This document shows, piece after piece, positions 1 through 11,500 of a stretch of 64,000 nucleotides of DNA; position 1 is the stretch's first letter, and every line of letters starts with the position of its first letter. The stretch spans positions 868,001 through 932,000 of the forward strand of contig NC_051108.1 of NCBI RefSeq assembly GCF_901709675.1, given 5' to 3'. The notes beneath the pieces are model-generated. The model was not told the origin of the DNA and did no database searches. It saw only the letters and a program-made list of their open reading frames with translations. The position numbers and the translations under genes were made by a program. This DNA is from Syngnathus acus. Lineage: Eukaryota; Chordata; Actinopteri; Syngnathiformes; Syngnathidae.

Positions 1-2137
1 GTTGTGCCCCAGCCCGGGGAGGTGTAAAACTATCCCTCGTCTTTATGTCTCCAAAAATGACCCTTTCTTTTTTTCTTCAGGTGCACTAGGACAAGAGAGC
101 AAAAGAGGGAGGGGCCGTATGTGAATGCGCTCCTAAAAAAACAGGCCACCGCCTCCCTCCTCTCGTTTTGCCCACTGACATTCACACGAATGTGCCACCT
201 TAGGAATGTCACGGGAAAAGAAAAGAAATTTCACCCCAGAGGAATCAAATCTTTTTTTTTTTTTTTTGGCAAATTGCCCCAACCCGATAGATGACAAAAG
301 AGCTCAAACTGTCGTCCAAATGACCCATTGTGACGTAAAGTCGAGGCCACAATTATTGATATATTGAATTGTGAATGGCTCTCCGTGCTCGCCACTGCCC
401 CCGGTGGTCTTGGGAGGCGCCGCGTGATTGAATGCCGCTTTACACAAATGAAAAGTAACTGATGGATTCTGCGCGGTTAATTGCCAAACGTTTGGCCCGG
501 GCTGCCCCCGCCGAGCTAATCTGATGAGAGTGATTAAAAAAAACACACACACGAGGAGAAACCCACACCGGCCGGCCTACGGATGGCTAGACGCACACAC
601 GCACACACACGTATGGCAGCAAAGTCAGACAGTGGGAGAAACGTTTGCAGATTGAACAGATTGTCTGTCTAAATTTCACAGGACAGCAATGATGAATGAC
701 TTCGTTGTTTGCCGCCATTTTGTCTCGCTGCTGCTCTCGCGTTTTAAAACGCTACGACACTTAGCTTAAGTGACTCTGAAACTTTGGTTGGTCGGCCCAG
801 GAAAATCCATCCGCTAATCTCGTACCTCGGGGGTCATCGCGGGGCTTTTCCAGAGGGCGCTACATTTCGGATGCCCAATTAAAAATCGAAAAAAGAAGCA
901 GCCGTGTGAGATGATGACTTAGTGGCATGGAACGCTCAGAGCTGCTGCTGCTGCTGCTATTTGGAAGCTGAGGAAACACAATCCCACTCTTTTTGCACCC
1001 CCCCCCCCCTCCTTTTTCCCTGACCTGACCACAGCCACTGCACAAGTTCCACCCCCACGCACTTACACCAGGACCCCCCCAAACCACATCCTCCCACCCC
1101 ACACTCCCCTCAAAAATCTAACAAACCGCCCCGTGAGCGCGACAACATCTCGACCTGCAAACTTTTGCACACCAGTCAACCACGTAACCAACATGCGTGA
1201 CGAAATGATGCCACTTTTGGTATTAAAATCGATGTTAAAAATCACCATTAGGAAAACATTTTAGTCTCTTAATGTTATACAAAAGGTGAGGATCAAAATA
1301 ATAGGACCACCTAGCAGTGCAATTTGAAACCGCTGTAAATAATAAACAACGTGACAGTCGGTGTCAATCCAGATTGGCATCCCCCCCCCCCCAAAAAAAA
1401 TATATTTTGGATACACCTCATGTGCATGCAACGTTGTGGCCGACGGAGTCAGCCAGTGGCTTCTTCTTAGTCCGAGCTATGTCATCAAATGTGTCATGAA
1501 GGCCTTCTGTGGGCCTTTGTGTGCCTAGGGCCAAGTGGGATGCTTCTTTTGTGAAGATAGCAATCCGATACACAGGCAGCCCGCCAGCGAGGGTGTGTGT
1601 CTTGTGTGTGTGTCGGGGGGGTAAATGACGAAGAGGATGGAGGGCGTTATTCTCATGGGCAAGTCCCTGCTGTCTGGGACCCCCCTTAGGGGCCCCCCTC
1701 ATACCTGGCTGTCTGCTCTACCTGTTGTCCCAATTTTGGACTTTCCATGCTTCCTTCTTCTCCCCTTTCACACTGGCGCACTTCCTCCCCCTTTACCCCT
1801 CGACCCCATTTTAACTCACACGGTATTTTAAGTGATTTTATGAGGAAGACGATATGAAGTGTTTTTTTAACAGCCCGCTATGGCGGAACAGCTGGCTGTT
1901 AGCTTCTATATTGAATCTTTGCTGAGAGCAGATGGTGCGTGTGTGTGTGAGCGTGCCTGTCTGTCGAGGCCAAGCCTTGAAAAGAGGTTTTTGAAGGATA
2001 TCTACCTTATGTCGTGATGTCATCAGCAGCATTATTTAACAGGCAGCTGGGAGGCCATTCATCATTTAATTAAAAGGCGTCTGAAAAGGAGCTCGGGCCT
2101 AATGACATTAGCTTCAATTATTCATGACGATGCTGCC

Positions 2138-2140
<3 letters not shown>

Positions 2141-2175
<35 letters not shown>
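2141..2175. repeat. (GCT)n trinucleotide microsatellite
   Basis: About eleven to twelve uninterrupted GCT units. A shorter CTG run lies at 941-958. No coding frame is supported around it. Confidence 0.9.
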
Positions 2176-2354
2176 ACACATGCACAGAGGGCAGAGACTT
2201 TGTTCGCAATCATTTTGGACTGTACCTCCCGAAATTAAAATGTCTTCCAATTTTGAGACAACTGAGAGACCAAATTTAGTACTGTACTTGAGTCATTTCA
2301 AATGTATGTCATACATTTTTAAATCATCTGACCAGATCTTAAATTGACTAGGTG

Positions 2355-2482
2355 TACAACATTTGTTGTTTTAGTGCTGATGTCGCAACAACAACAAAAA
2401 AATGGCAACATTTGCCACATTGTTGTTTTAGTGCTAATGTGGCAAAAAAAAAAAAAATGTGGCAACATTTGCCACATTGTCT
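2355..2482. repeat. Short tandem repeat, two copies of about 50-58 bp
   Basis: The motif 'TTGTTTTAGTGCT' followed by 'ATGTCGC' or 'ATGTGGC', then an A-rich run and a 'GGCAACATTTG' segment, occurs twice in a row. The segments also contain self-complementary parts (GCCACATT / AATGTGGC), so each copy can fold. Confidence 0.7.
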
Positions 2483-4142
2483 GCATCAAGAGTCAGGTCA
2501 AAGGCAAAGCGGCCTCTGCATCCGCTCCCGATACCGCTGCGGTTCCGTGCCGCACAGACAGAAATCCAATCCCTCGGCAGCGGAGCAGCAGAGGAAGTTC
2601 TCACCGCGGGCGACTTGGTCTGGTTCCTCGGTAACCAACGCGCCATTGTAGCAACCCGATTACCTGCCCGGCCGGCCGGCCGGAAAATGGAAAAAAACCA
2701 GGAAAATGGCCGTGGTTTCATTTAAGGTGAGGCCGCAATGAAATGGTCATCTCAGGCTTGTAAAGTCTTTGAGTAATCAATAAAGACGGGAATCTTTGAG
2801 ACATAGTCTCCACTCGAATGACCTCAGCCGTCCCACACCGCCATGAGCGAGCGTATTCGTAAAACAGAGAGCCAAACACCTTGACGCACTCAACAGACAC
2901 TCGAGTGCAAATATGGTGCGGTTTCCTGTCTGCTGCCTTTCTCTCGAAAAGAAAGCCCACGCTGCTTTTTTCTCCGCCGCTCTCGATGGATTCTCCAGTC
3001 CGTTTGGCGCGTCCTCCGCGCTTGACTCTGACCCGCTGACCTCGCGTCTCCGTGACGCTCTAGCACCTTTGAAAGCTCGCTAGCGCCAAGCTAATTATCA
3101 TGTTACACCCCCCCCCCCCCTCCAAAAAAAAAATAAAAAAATGACGCGCGCACGCACACACAAATTCCTCACTGGGGGGAAAAATAGTTCACCTTTGAAC
3201 ACAACCTGGCTAACCTTTGCCCGTCTCGGCTAACACGGCAGGGGAGGCATCGAGGAACTGGCAAAGCAAAAGCACATTTTTTTGTTGGATGCAACAATGG
3301 TGGCATTAATGGATTGGTGATGCCGCCCGCTTGGCCGTCAAGCAAACTAGAATCAAATCTTGACGTGAAACCATAATGTTAAAAAGAAAATTGCAATCAA
3401 AACATCACACGACCTTTATCGATGAAGCCGTAAAACATGGCACCACCGTATACGGTCAACATTTTAAACGTAGCCTCGGATTAAAAAAAGATCCCTCAGA
3501 TTAAGGTGGCCGCACTGAGGCCGACTCTCAGCTGTCAGCGAGGCATCAATCTTTCGGGAATCACAAGCGATTATTGGCACGGCGCTCTCCGAGCAAACGC
3601 CTGCACTCCTGTCGTTAGGCAGATAAAAAAAAAAAAAACATGGCGGCCTCGCTCGTGTTTGGCCGCCGCCCCGTGTATGTTTGCGCGACGGCGACCGTAT
3701 GGGACCGTCGGGGTGCAACTCGAGCCCCCTTTGCCCCTTCTAACTTGGTCCGTGCACGCTCGCACACAAACCGGGACAGCTGCTCGTCTCTCCCAGCGCG
3801 CCGCAACTAAAAGAACCCAAAAACAAAAATCCAGTAGGAAAAACATTTTCAGACCGATATTTACTGTGAATCATCCTGATTTGAGTATGAATTGAAGTTA
3901 AGTCGCCGTCAAAATCGAGAAGCTTCCACATGTAATTTTGAGCTGGTGTCCATGCTAAATCAAACTCATAGTTGACACAAAGACGTCATCATCGTCACAC
4001 GGGGGGGTGGGGGGGCGAGGAATTGTTAACACCGTTTCCTCACAGCTAAACAAGTACGTGACAACAGGTGGAGCGGGACAGTTAAACAGGCTAAAAGTAG
4101 CATTAGCAAGCACTTTTGGCCGGGACCCAGACTCCTTCCAGA

Positions 4143-4165
4143 CCCCCCCCCCCCCCCCCCCCCCC
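4143..4165. repeat. Poly-C tract
   Basis: An uninterrupted run of about 23 C on the plus strand (G-run on the minus strand). It is prone to length error in sequencing. Confidence 0.85.
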
Positions 4166-7100
4166 AGGGACCCCAGACGGCAGGTTGGCCCTCGGACTGC
4201 GACCCAGATGACGTGCGCTGGTGGGAAGCGGAGGGACTTTAAAGGCGAGCAGGGAGGACAAGGGTGGGGGGGGGGTGCTCTGGAAATCGGGACTATCAAG
4301 TATCAACAGACAACTCCCCGAAACTCCGTTTTCTTGGTCACCCGAGACGCGCCTTTTTCAATACGCAAATTGGCTACTTTCACCTTGCATGTTGAAAATG
4401 TGCACTTGGCGCTTACTTGATGTTCTCCTTCAATGATCCTCATTAGTTGAAATTAAAAAAAAAAGCGGGACATTTGCCAGGTAACTAGTCAAAATGTCAC
4501 GGCGGAAACATTTTGACGTGTTTCCCGAAAGCCGATCTTGTAATACGATGAGCGTACATTGTTCATTTGGCAAACGTTTCCTCTGGCTTTGGTTAACCTT
4601 TTCCACAATGCAGAGGATGTTTTTTGTTGTTGTCACCCTTCCTTCAGGCAACCTGCATATAACTTAAAAAAAGATCCCAATACTGTTCCTGGGTCAGCCT
4701 TTAGTTCACATTTGCACGAACAATTGAAATCAGTGCGCTACCGCCGCCGCCGCTATCTCATTTCCAGCAATGAATCAATGTGGCCGACGCAAAGCTCAAA
4801 TTCGCCTCATAAGTGATGTCAGCGGCCTATTTAAAGCAAGTGAAGTAACCGAGGAATATAAAGGCGTTAATATTTAATCACGTGGCGGTGCAAGACAAGA
4901 CCTATTTCTTTGTCCCCGCTCACACACACACACGCACGCCCGCCCGCCCGCCGACTGTACGTTTGAGTGACGGCGGTCCGCCGGGGTCGGCCTGTAATGC
5001 ACACGGCTGCTTTCTCGCGGGGCGACATCAAAAGTGCGGCGAAACAACATAGTTGATGTGTTGTGGCCCACTTTGCGCTACCACGGTCAGGGCAGGGAGG
5101 GGCTCGGGGTTGGTGGGCGGTCCGAGGCTCGCCCGAGGAGATGAAATTACACCTGTGCTGCTAGCTGACTAACGACTTTGAAATACGAGCACACCTTGTT
5201 CGCCGCCAAAATCATTTTCCCAACAATATGCGGCCAATCTTTAAATAAGCAAAATGGGAACGCAAGCGCTGATGTTGGCCGAGGGGCGGAGTTCCAATTT
5301 CATTCCTTAACATGACATTCGTAAAAGATGCAGTCGCGAGAACTTGCCATTTGCTCGCTGAGGTCCTGCGAGGCCTCCATGGCTCGTGGCCTTCAAACCT
5401 CACACGCGTCAACTGCAACAAAAAAAAAGGAACAATACGTCCATCAGTGGACATCAAATCACCAAATTCATCCACATCCACTTTTAAAAATTCCGCTAAC
5501 AAATGTTTACTTGCGTCTCTGATCATTTTTTATTATTATTAAAGTTTGTTGACTATTGTTAGTGGAGATTGACTGAAATAAATAATAACATCTCAACACT
5601 TGTCTTCTGTGCGTGTGTGCGTGTGTTGATGTGTCAGTCCGGGGTTGCGCCGCTCTGTTTATGTGTGAGCAACAGGAGACGGAGTGGAGACGGCCCGCCG
5701 GCGTATCGTCTTCAGCCGAGGACCAAGCGGAGAGATAATTGCACGAGTAAATATCAACAATGAAAAGGGAGACGCGTAAATGATCCGCTGCGCTTGGCCC
5801 ACAGACGCACTCCGGAACAAGAACAGTGACCGGGCGACGGCATTGTCATACCATCGTCCGACAAGGTGAGACAGAGAAGATAAAATACCTAAAATAAAAT
5901 ATTTTTCCCATCTGTGACAAAATGCCCACGATGAGAAGGTCTCCATAATGTCTATGGCCACATAGCTTTGCCAACGAGCGTAATGCTAACACATGATAGG
6001 AAACGCCACAGACAAGCGGAACACAAACGGCGTAGCAAAACGTATAGACCGGCAATATAAAACGAGCGTGTTTTTTTCTATGCTCTGTAAAGAACAACTA
6101 ATAATACTGCAACTTACTGAGGAGCTGAGACCCCATGTACAGCAAAAGCATCCATGTCTGCATTATACTGCCCCCAGGTGGCCAACAGGGGACCAGAAGG
6201 AGCAGCACAATGGCCAAAGAAAAGTGGTAAAAACATCCATTTCATTTCTTTAGAGTATTTAATTGACATTTATATTTTTAGAATTACTGTATCGTAATGA
6301 TATTTTTTTTCAAATAAATATTTTGGGGTTTTTAGGGGGCAGGTGAATTTCCGTCGGCTGCGAAAGACGATTTGAGATCCAAGCGTCGATTGTCGCTGTG
6401 TACGTAAATGCGATTGGACTGACATTTTCCCGCTCGATAAGAGTCAAAGTCGCTGGCATCCTTTTAATTTTTCATAGCTGCCCCTCGCCTGAAACCCAAG
6501 ACAATAATGCATCTGGAGCCAATTGATTTACAGATAGCGCCACCACACAGCCTCACCTTTTTGCCGAGGCCACTCAATCTCCTCTAATTAAATTCCTATG
6601 AAGTTAACATTCTCCCATGAAAAGTTGCAATGAATCATACTTGCATTCCCGCTGCCCGGCTTCGTCTCGACGGGGATTGGAGGGCACCTGACACTGCGCA
6701 AAATCAATGCTGCCTGCCATTTCCTCCACAAACCCACAAGAGAGAATTCAATTTCTCACTGTAAGCTATGCTGATTGGGAAGGGGGGGGGGGGAGAATTA
6801 AAAGGTGGCCTACAGTGTGATCATATATGTTGAACAAACCGCAAGCTGAGGTTGCGGTGAAAGGCCCGGCCGGCGTGGATATGACTGCACCTAGTCATCT
6901 TGATGCATATTATATGCATTTCTTCATTGTCACAGACGAGGTCGCCCAGAATGAGGCGGAGGGACAAAGGCGCCATTCTAGCGACTCCCGGACGCCGCCG
7001 ACGGAAGGTGGAAGGACTTGCGATCCGAGGCCAAGTGACAACCAGAGATGAAATGACATTAGGAAAGGTTCAAAATTCTCTTCTGTGCTCCACTGTGTTT

Positions 7101-8299
7101 ATTAACGGTCAAAAAACAACAGCAATCAACCTAACACCACACACATAAAGGTCACTTAGTATTGGAAATATCCCGGCGATTATAAATCATATCATTTATT
7201 CCCAGAGCCGAGGAATGACATCTGCACAAGTCATCCCGGTTACGCGTCTATAGCTCTTGAATTTATGTCCGCTCTGTACGCATGTGAAATGTAATCCCGC
7301 AGCATGCGCGTTAGGACGCGCTCGCTCGGTACAAGCCGTCGAGGGTAGGCCGAGGAGTCCGAGGCGTTCCCGTTTCCCACATTTCTGGTAGGAACGCAAA
7401 TGCCACGTGGGTTGACAAATCACCCGGGGGAACTGCCGATTTGATTTCATTTATACGCCAGACTGGAGAGGACCGCGTTTGACCTGCACATATGGCATGT
7501 GGTGACCAAAAAAATATATACGTATATAAAAAACAATTTTTCACAATTCAATTAGGACTTGAAATTGATCACCTATTAAAACCCCCGATATCAAGTCCAA
7601 ATATTCAAGTGAATTCCATAAAATAATGTAAAAATAAATTAACAATTTGAATATTTGACATTTTCCAAAAAAGAAAAAGTCTAAAACTGTGCCATTGTTG
7701 TTAGTCTATTTAAGGGTTTTAATATTGAAATGACATTTTAAAACAAATCCATTTAGAAAACCCCCCCCCCCCCAAAAAATTAACTAAAACATTAAAAGTG
7801 TAACCTCTGTCCAGTCCAGAAATTAAGGGGAAAGAGGCCATTTCAATTTTAATCATTTTATTTAATTTTTGTTGTATTTTGTTCAAATCAACTTAAAGTA
7901 TTTAAGTTGCCATTTATAAAGTGAACAGTGTAATTTGTCATTATAGATATTAGTTGTAAATATCAGTAGTCCAGTCATTTCAAGTCCAAAAATATTAATC
8001 AACTCCATAAATTACTTTCAAGACAACAATCTTTAAATATTTTAAAAATAATATAAATCTTTATATGACAACATTCTAATAATTGTGAAACTTTTTTTGT
8101 AACACGCACAGAGGTTTGCTGTTAATTATTATTAATGATACACTTTTGTAAGTATCCAGCAGACTGTTGTTAAGCAATAGATAATTCAATAAATGTAGGG
8201 TATATGTACCTGTGTTGTGCCAGCAAGTAGTCGGGTCCCAGGTCCGGTTTACTTGCTGGCGCGTGTCATCATCCTGATCCGCTTGCTCTCCCCGCAGGC

Positions 8300-8580
8300 T
8301 GTCACTGACCTGTTTACAACATCGCCACTCCGAGCGGAGTCCCCGAACAAACTCTGAACAACTGCAAGCTCCCAAAATGGAACTTTCAGAAAGAAGCCAG
8401 CAGACAGCGGCGGGAGCGCGGCGCAACTTTGCTACGAGTGTCCAAGTCCAAGTTGGACGAGGCGAGAGAAGCGGCCGGGCTGCAGGAGAGCCATTAGAGC
8501 CCAACTTCATTATTGACAGAGCGACGAGCCCCACTGCGCATGCGCGCTGCCGACCGACACCGACGGCCAAGTGAGTGATG
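8300..8580. promoter_or_regulatory. CpG-rich promoter-like block with NRF1-type palindrome
   Basis: A GC- and CpG-rich island in an otherwise AT-rich stretch. It contains TGCGCATGCGC at 8535-8545, which is the palindromic NRF1 consensus. Good splice donors point out of it in both directions: CAA|GTGAGT on the plus strand at 8571 and CAG|GTCAGT on the minus strand, exon side ending at 8310. No protein family is recognisable on either side, so a non-coding transcript pair is the likeliest reading. This is inferred from composition and motifs only. Confidence 0.35.
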
Positions 8581-11500
8581 GGCTCAAAATGGAGGTGGCT
8601 GGAAAGGGAAGCAGTCCACCAACAACGGGATAAAAATAACACTGCGTGTGCGCTTCTAATTGTTGTGGCTACTTGACTTTATTTTGCGCACAATAGACAC
8701 CATTTGATTCCAAAATCATATTTCTGTGCTATAAATAGTCTTGTTGTCAGTGACTGTCCTCTTCATATTCATTTGTAGCCTGTTGCTGAGGTTGGGAAGA
8801 TTCATTTGCGAGCTGGGGCCAAGAGCAGCACCGCGGCAGTCCGGAATGTCAAGTCGCTAAAATTCTGCAGAAGCACAGCAACAGGTAATGCTTGCACAAA
8901 AAATGCTCACACCTCCATGACATATGCTCTGGTAAAAGTAGGGCTGGGGCATGTGTCAGTCAATTTCGGTCAGTCTGTGGTGATATGCCAAGTCGCGGCC
9001 AAATAAATGAGTCGTACAAGCCGTGACGGAGCCCGAAATAGCAAGAAGCTGCAGCGGCGGGCGGGCGAGTCGCCGCCTCCGCCGCCTCCGCCGCTGCGTG
9101 TCGGGCCAGCTTGGAACACTTGGCACGCGCAAAGCAAATGCGTCCAGGTGTTTTTCGAGGCGGCAGCAGATGCGCCTCTCTATTTGTCAGGCCACTTGTT
9201 GTTCGCAAGGGTGGCGAGCTATTTAAAAAAAAAAAAATGCCACTAAGCCCGTCACGGCACTCCCTCTTCTCGCCGGGCCAAAAAGAAAATGGCCGCCGGC
9301 TCACCGGTATTTATAGATACGCACGGAACTCGCGCTCGCACTGGCCCGAGGTGCTGACGAGGTAAAACGAGAGGTTGCTTCCAGAAAGTCCGGAGTGTCA
9401 GGGTGCAAAGATAAAAATACCCGCTGAAAGATGGGCCGGGCCATTAGTGGCGCAGCCCGGCATGCCACATGGCAGCGCTTGGCAGCTGATTTATGATTAT
9501 TACTACCGCCGGCCCAAATGAGCGCTATTTCAGTCACCCACCACAATATTTTTGGGGATCGGCGCAGAATGGGCCTTTGACCCTCGACATTCGCTACACG
9601 TGATTTAAAAGGAGGCTACACCGACCTGCGGGATTTAAAAGGAGTCGAAAAGAGCTGGCGGGAAAGATAGTATTTTGCTTTCATTTTTGCTTTCCGTGTC
9701 ACACTCTTGACTTTGTTTCCCATCCCAACAGCCGCGATACTCTCGGGGGAGCTTTGGAGGGAGTTAGCGCGCCCCGTTCCAGGACGCTTGGCTTAATGCG
9801 GAGGGAGGGAATGTTTTATAGGCGCAGACATCGTATTTAAGTACGTGAGCAGAGTCCGCCCACGCACGGGCGAGCGGCTGGCTTGCACACAAAATATGCT
9901 CTTTGATTTATTCTTTAGACAGTCAAAAAAAAAAAAAACACACATTGACTGAAATTCTGCTTTTATTTATATGTTGGGGGCAAGTACAGCGGTGCCCCAC
10001 TATAGTTTGCTGCTTGTGCTGTGGGAGCGATTTGAAAATCAGTACGTTTTTCCCACCGGTGCAAATTCTGCCTCGCAACAAGTGACCTTGCAAGCTACCC
10101 GCACTTTACATAAAAAAGAAATGGCAGGAGAAATGAAAAAGGGGGTGGACATTTTTGATCAAGTACAAACACCATGACTGTAGTTTGTCATGTTATGCAT
10201 TATCATGGCGAGCCAGTTTTAAATCTATTCTGCTTCTCTCTCGCTCTCAGTGGCCACCACAAATGGCGAGCTGGAATGCCCGCTATGTTGTTCCAACTAA
10301 TGAAAGAATAAAGCAAAACAAACAGAGAGGGAGAAAATTAAGTGAGAATAAGGAGAGAGGGAAGAAAAGGTGGCGAGGAGGAAATGAATGGAGATGGGCC
10401 CCACTTGCCCCCCCCTCCCCACTCAATTCTTATTCAGTTCCTCCATTGCCAACAGTCATTTAAACATCATGACGTCATTGTGTATGATTTAGCAGCAATT
10501 TCGAAGAATTGAAGCATCCATCATAATCACCAACACACACACGAAAAGAAATGGTCAAGTGCTTAGATGAAGTGCTGTCTGCTCTTCTTTCACTCTCAAT
10601 CCTCCCGAGAGTGGATCAATACTCACTCAGCATCAGGTTACTGTTAATGTCTTTATCTTTTTTAACCAGGCACTGAATGTGCGTGTGCGTGCGTGCCAAT
10701 GAAATGTCCAAGTTGGCCCTGACTCACAGCGCCCCCTAGGGAGACTGGCCGGAAGCGTTGAGTGAAACGTACGCAGGAACAATGAATTAAGTTGAGCAGG
10801 GACGAGGCTTTTTTATTTATTGTCCAGAGCGCCTTTCCGCATCATCCGCTCGCAGTCGAGCTCCGGTTACACGTGTTTCATTCTGCGGCGGGATATTTAT
10901 CACTTTAATCAAACACGCACCGCTGAGCCCAATGAAGGATTGTGCGTGAACTTGAATGGATGCTGACACGGACACGCATGAGAGGAAGATTTATGCAGCC
11001 TCGCTCACGGTTGCCATGTTGACTTCCGCTTTTTGCCACCTTTGCTAATTGTCATTTTGTGACTTTGTGTATGAAGATTTGATTCATATTGTAAGAGCAA
11101 AAAAAGAAAACACGGTGATCAGTCTCCTCCTTTCAGCACTCCTCATCCCTCCATCCCAATCAACCCCCCCATCACTAATGCACTCTTTCATGTGCTCTCT
11201 TGTTTCCCTCCCCCCTTGTCCCCCCTTGTCTCCCCCTCCCATCCAGCAGCCTTGTCTCCGTCACCCTCCTGTCTCATTGCTCTTTTGTAGGCCTTATGCA
11301 TTTTTGGGGAGTAACGTGATTCCCCTCGCTCCCCATTTTCTCCCCAGGGTGGTCCCACAAGCCCCCACCCCCCTTCCGATCCGAAAAGGCATGGCGGGAT
11401 TGGAGCCAGAGCAAGTGGAGCTGGGTCAAGACGAGACCAGACAAGCGGGAAGATGATGGGCATCGAAAAGAGGCCTTCAAACTTGTACGTACGCGGTGTT

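Noticed and set aside
8076-8642. 188-codon open frame on the minus strand
   Set aside because: No family similarity, mixed CpG-rich and AT-rich halves, and a splice donor in its middle; more likely a chance frame across a promoter.
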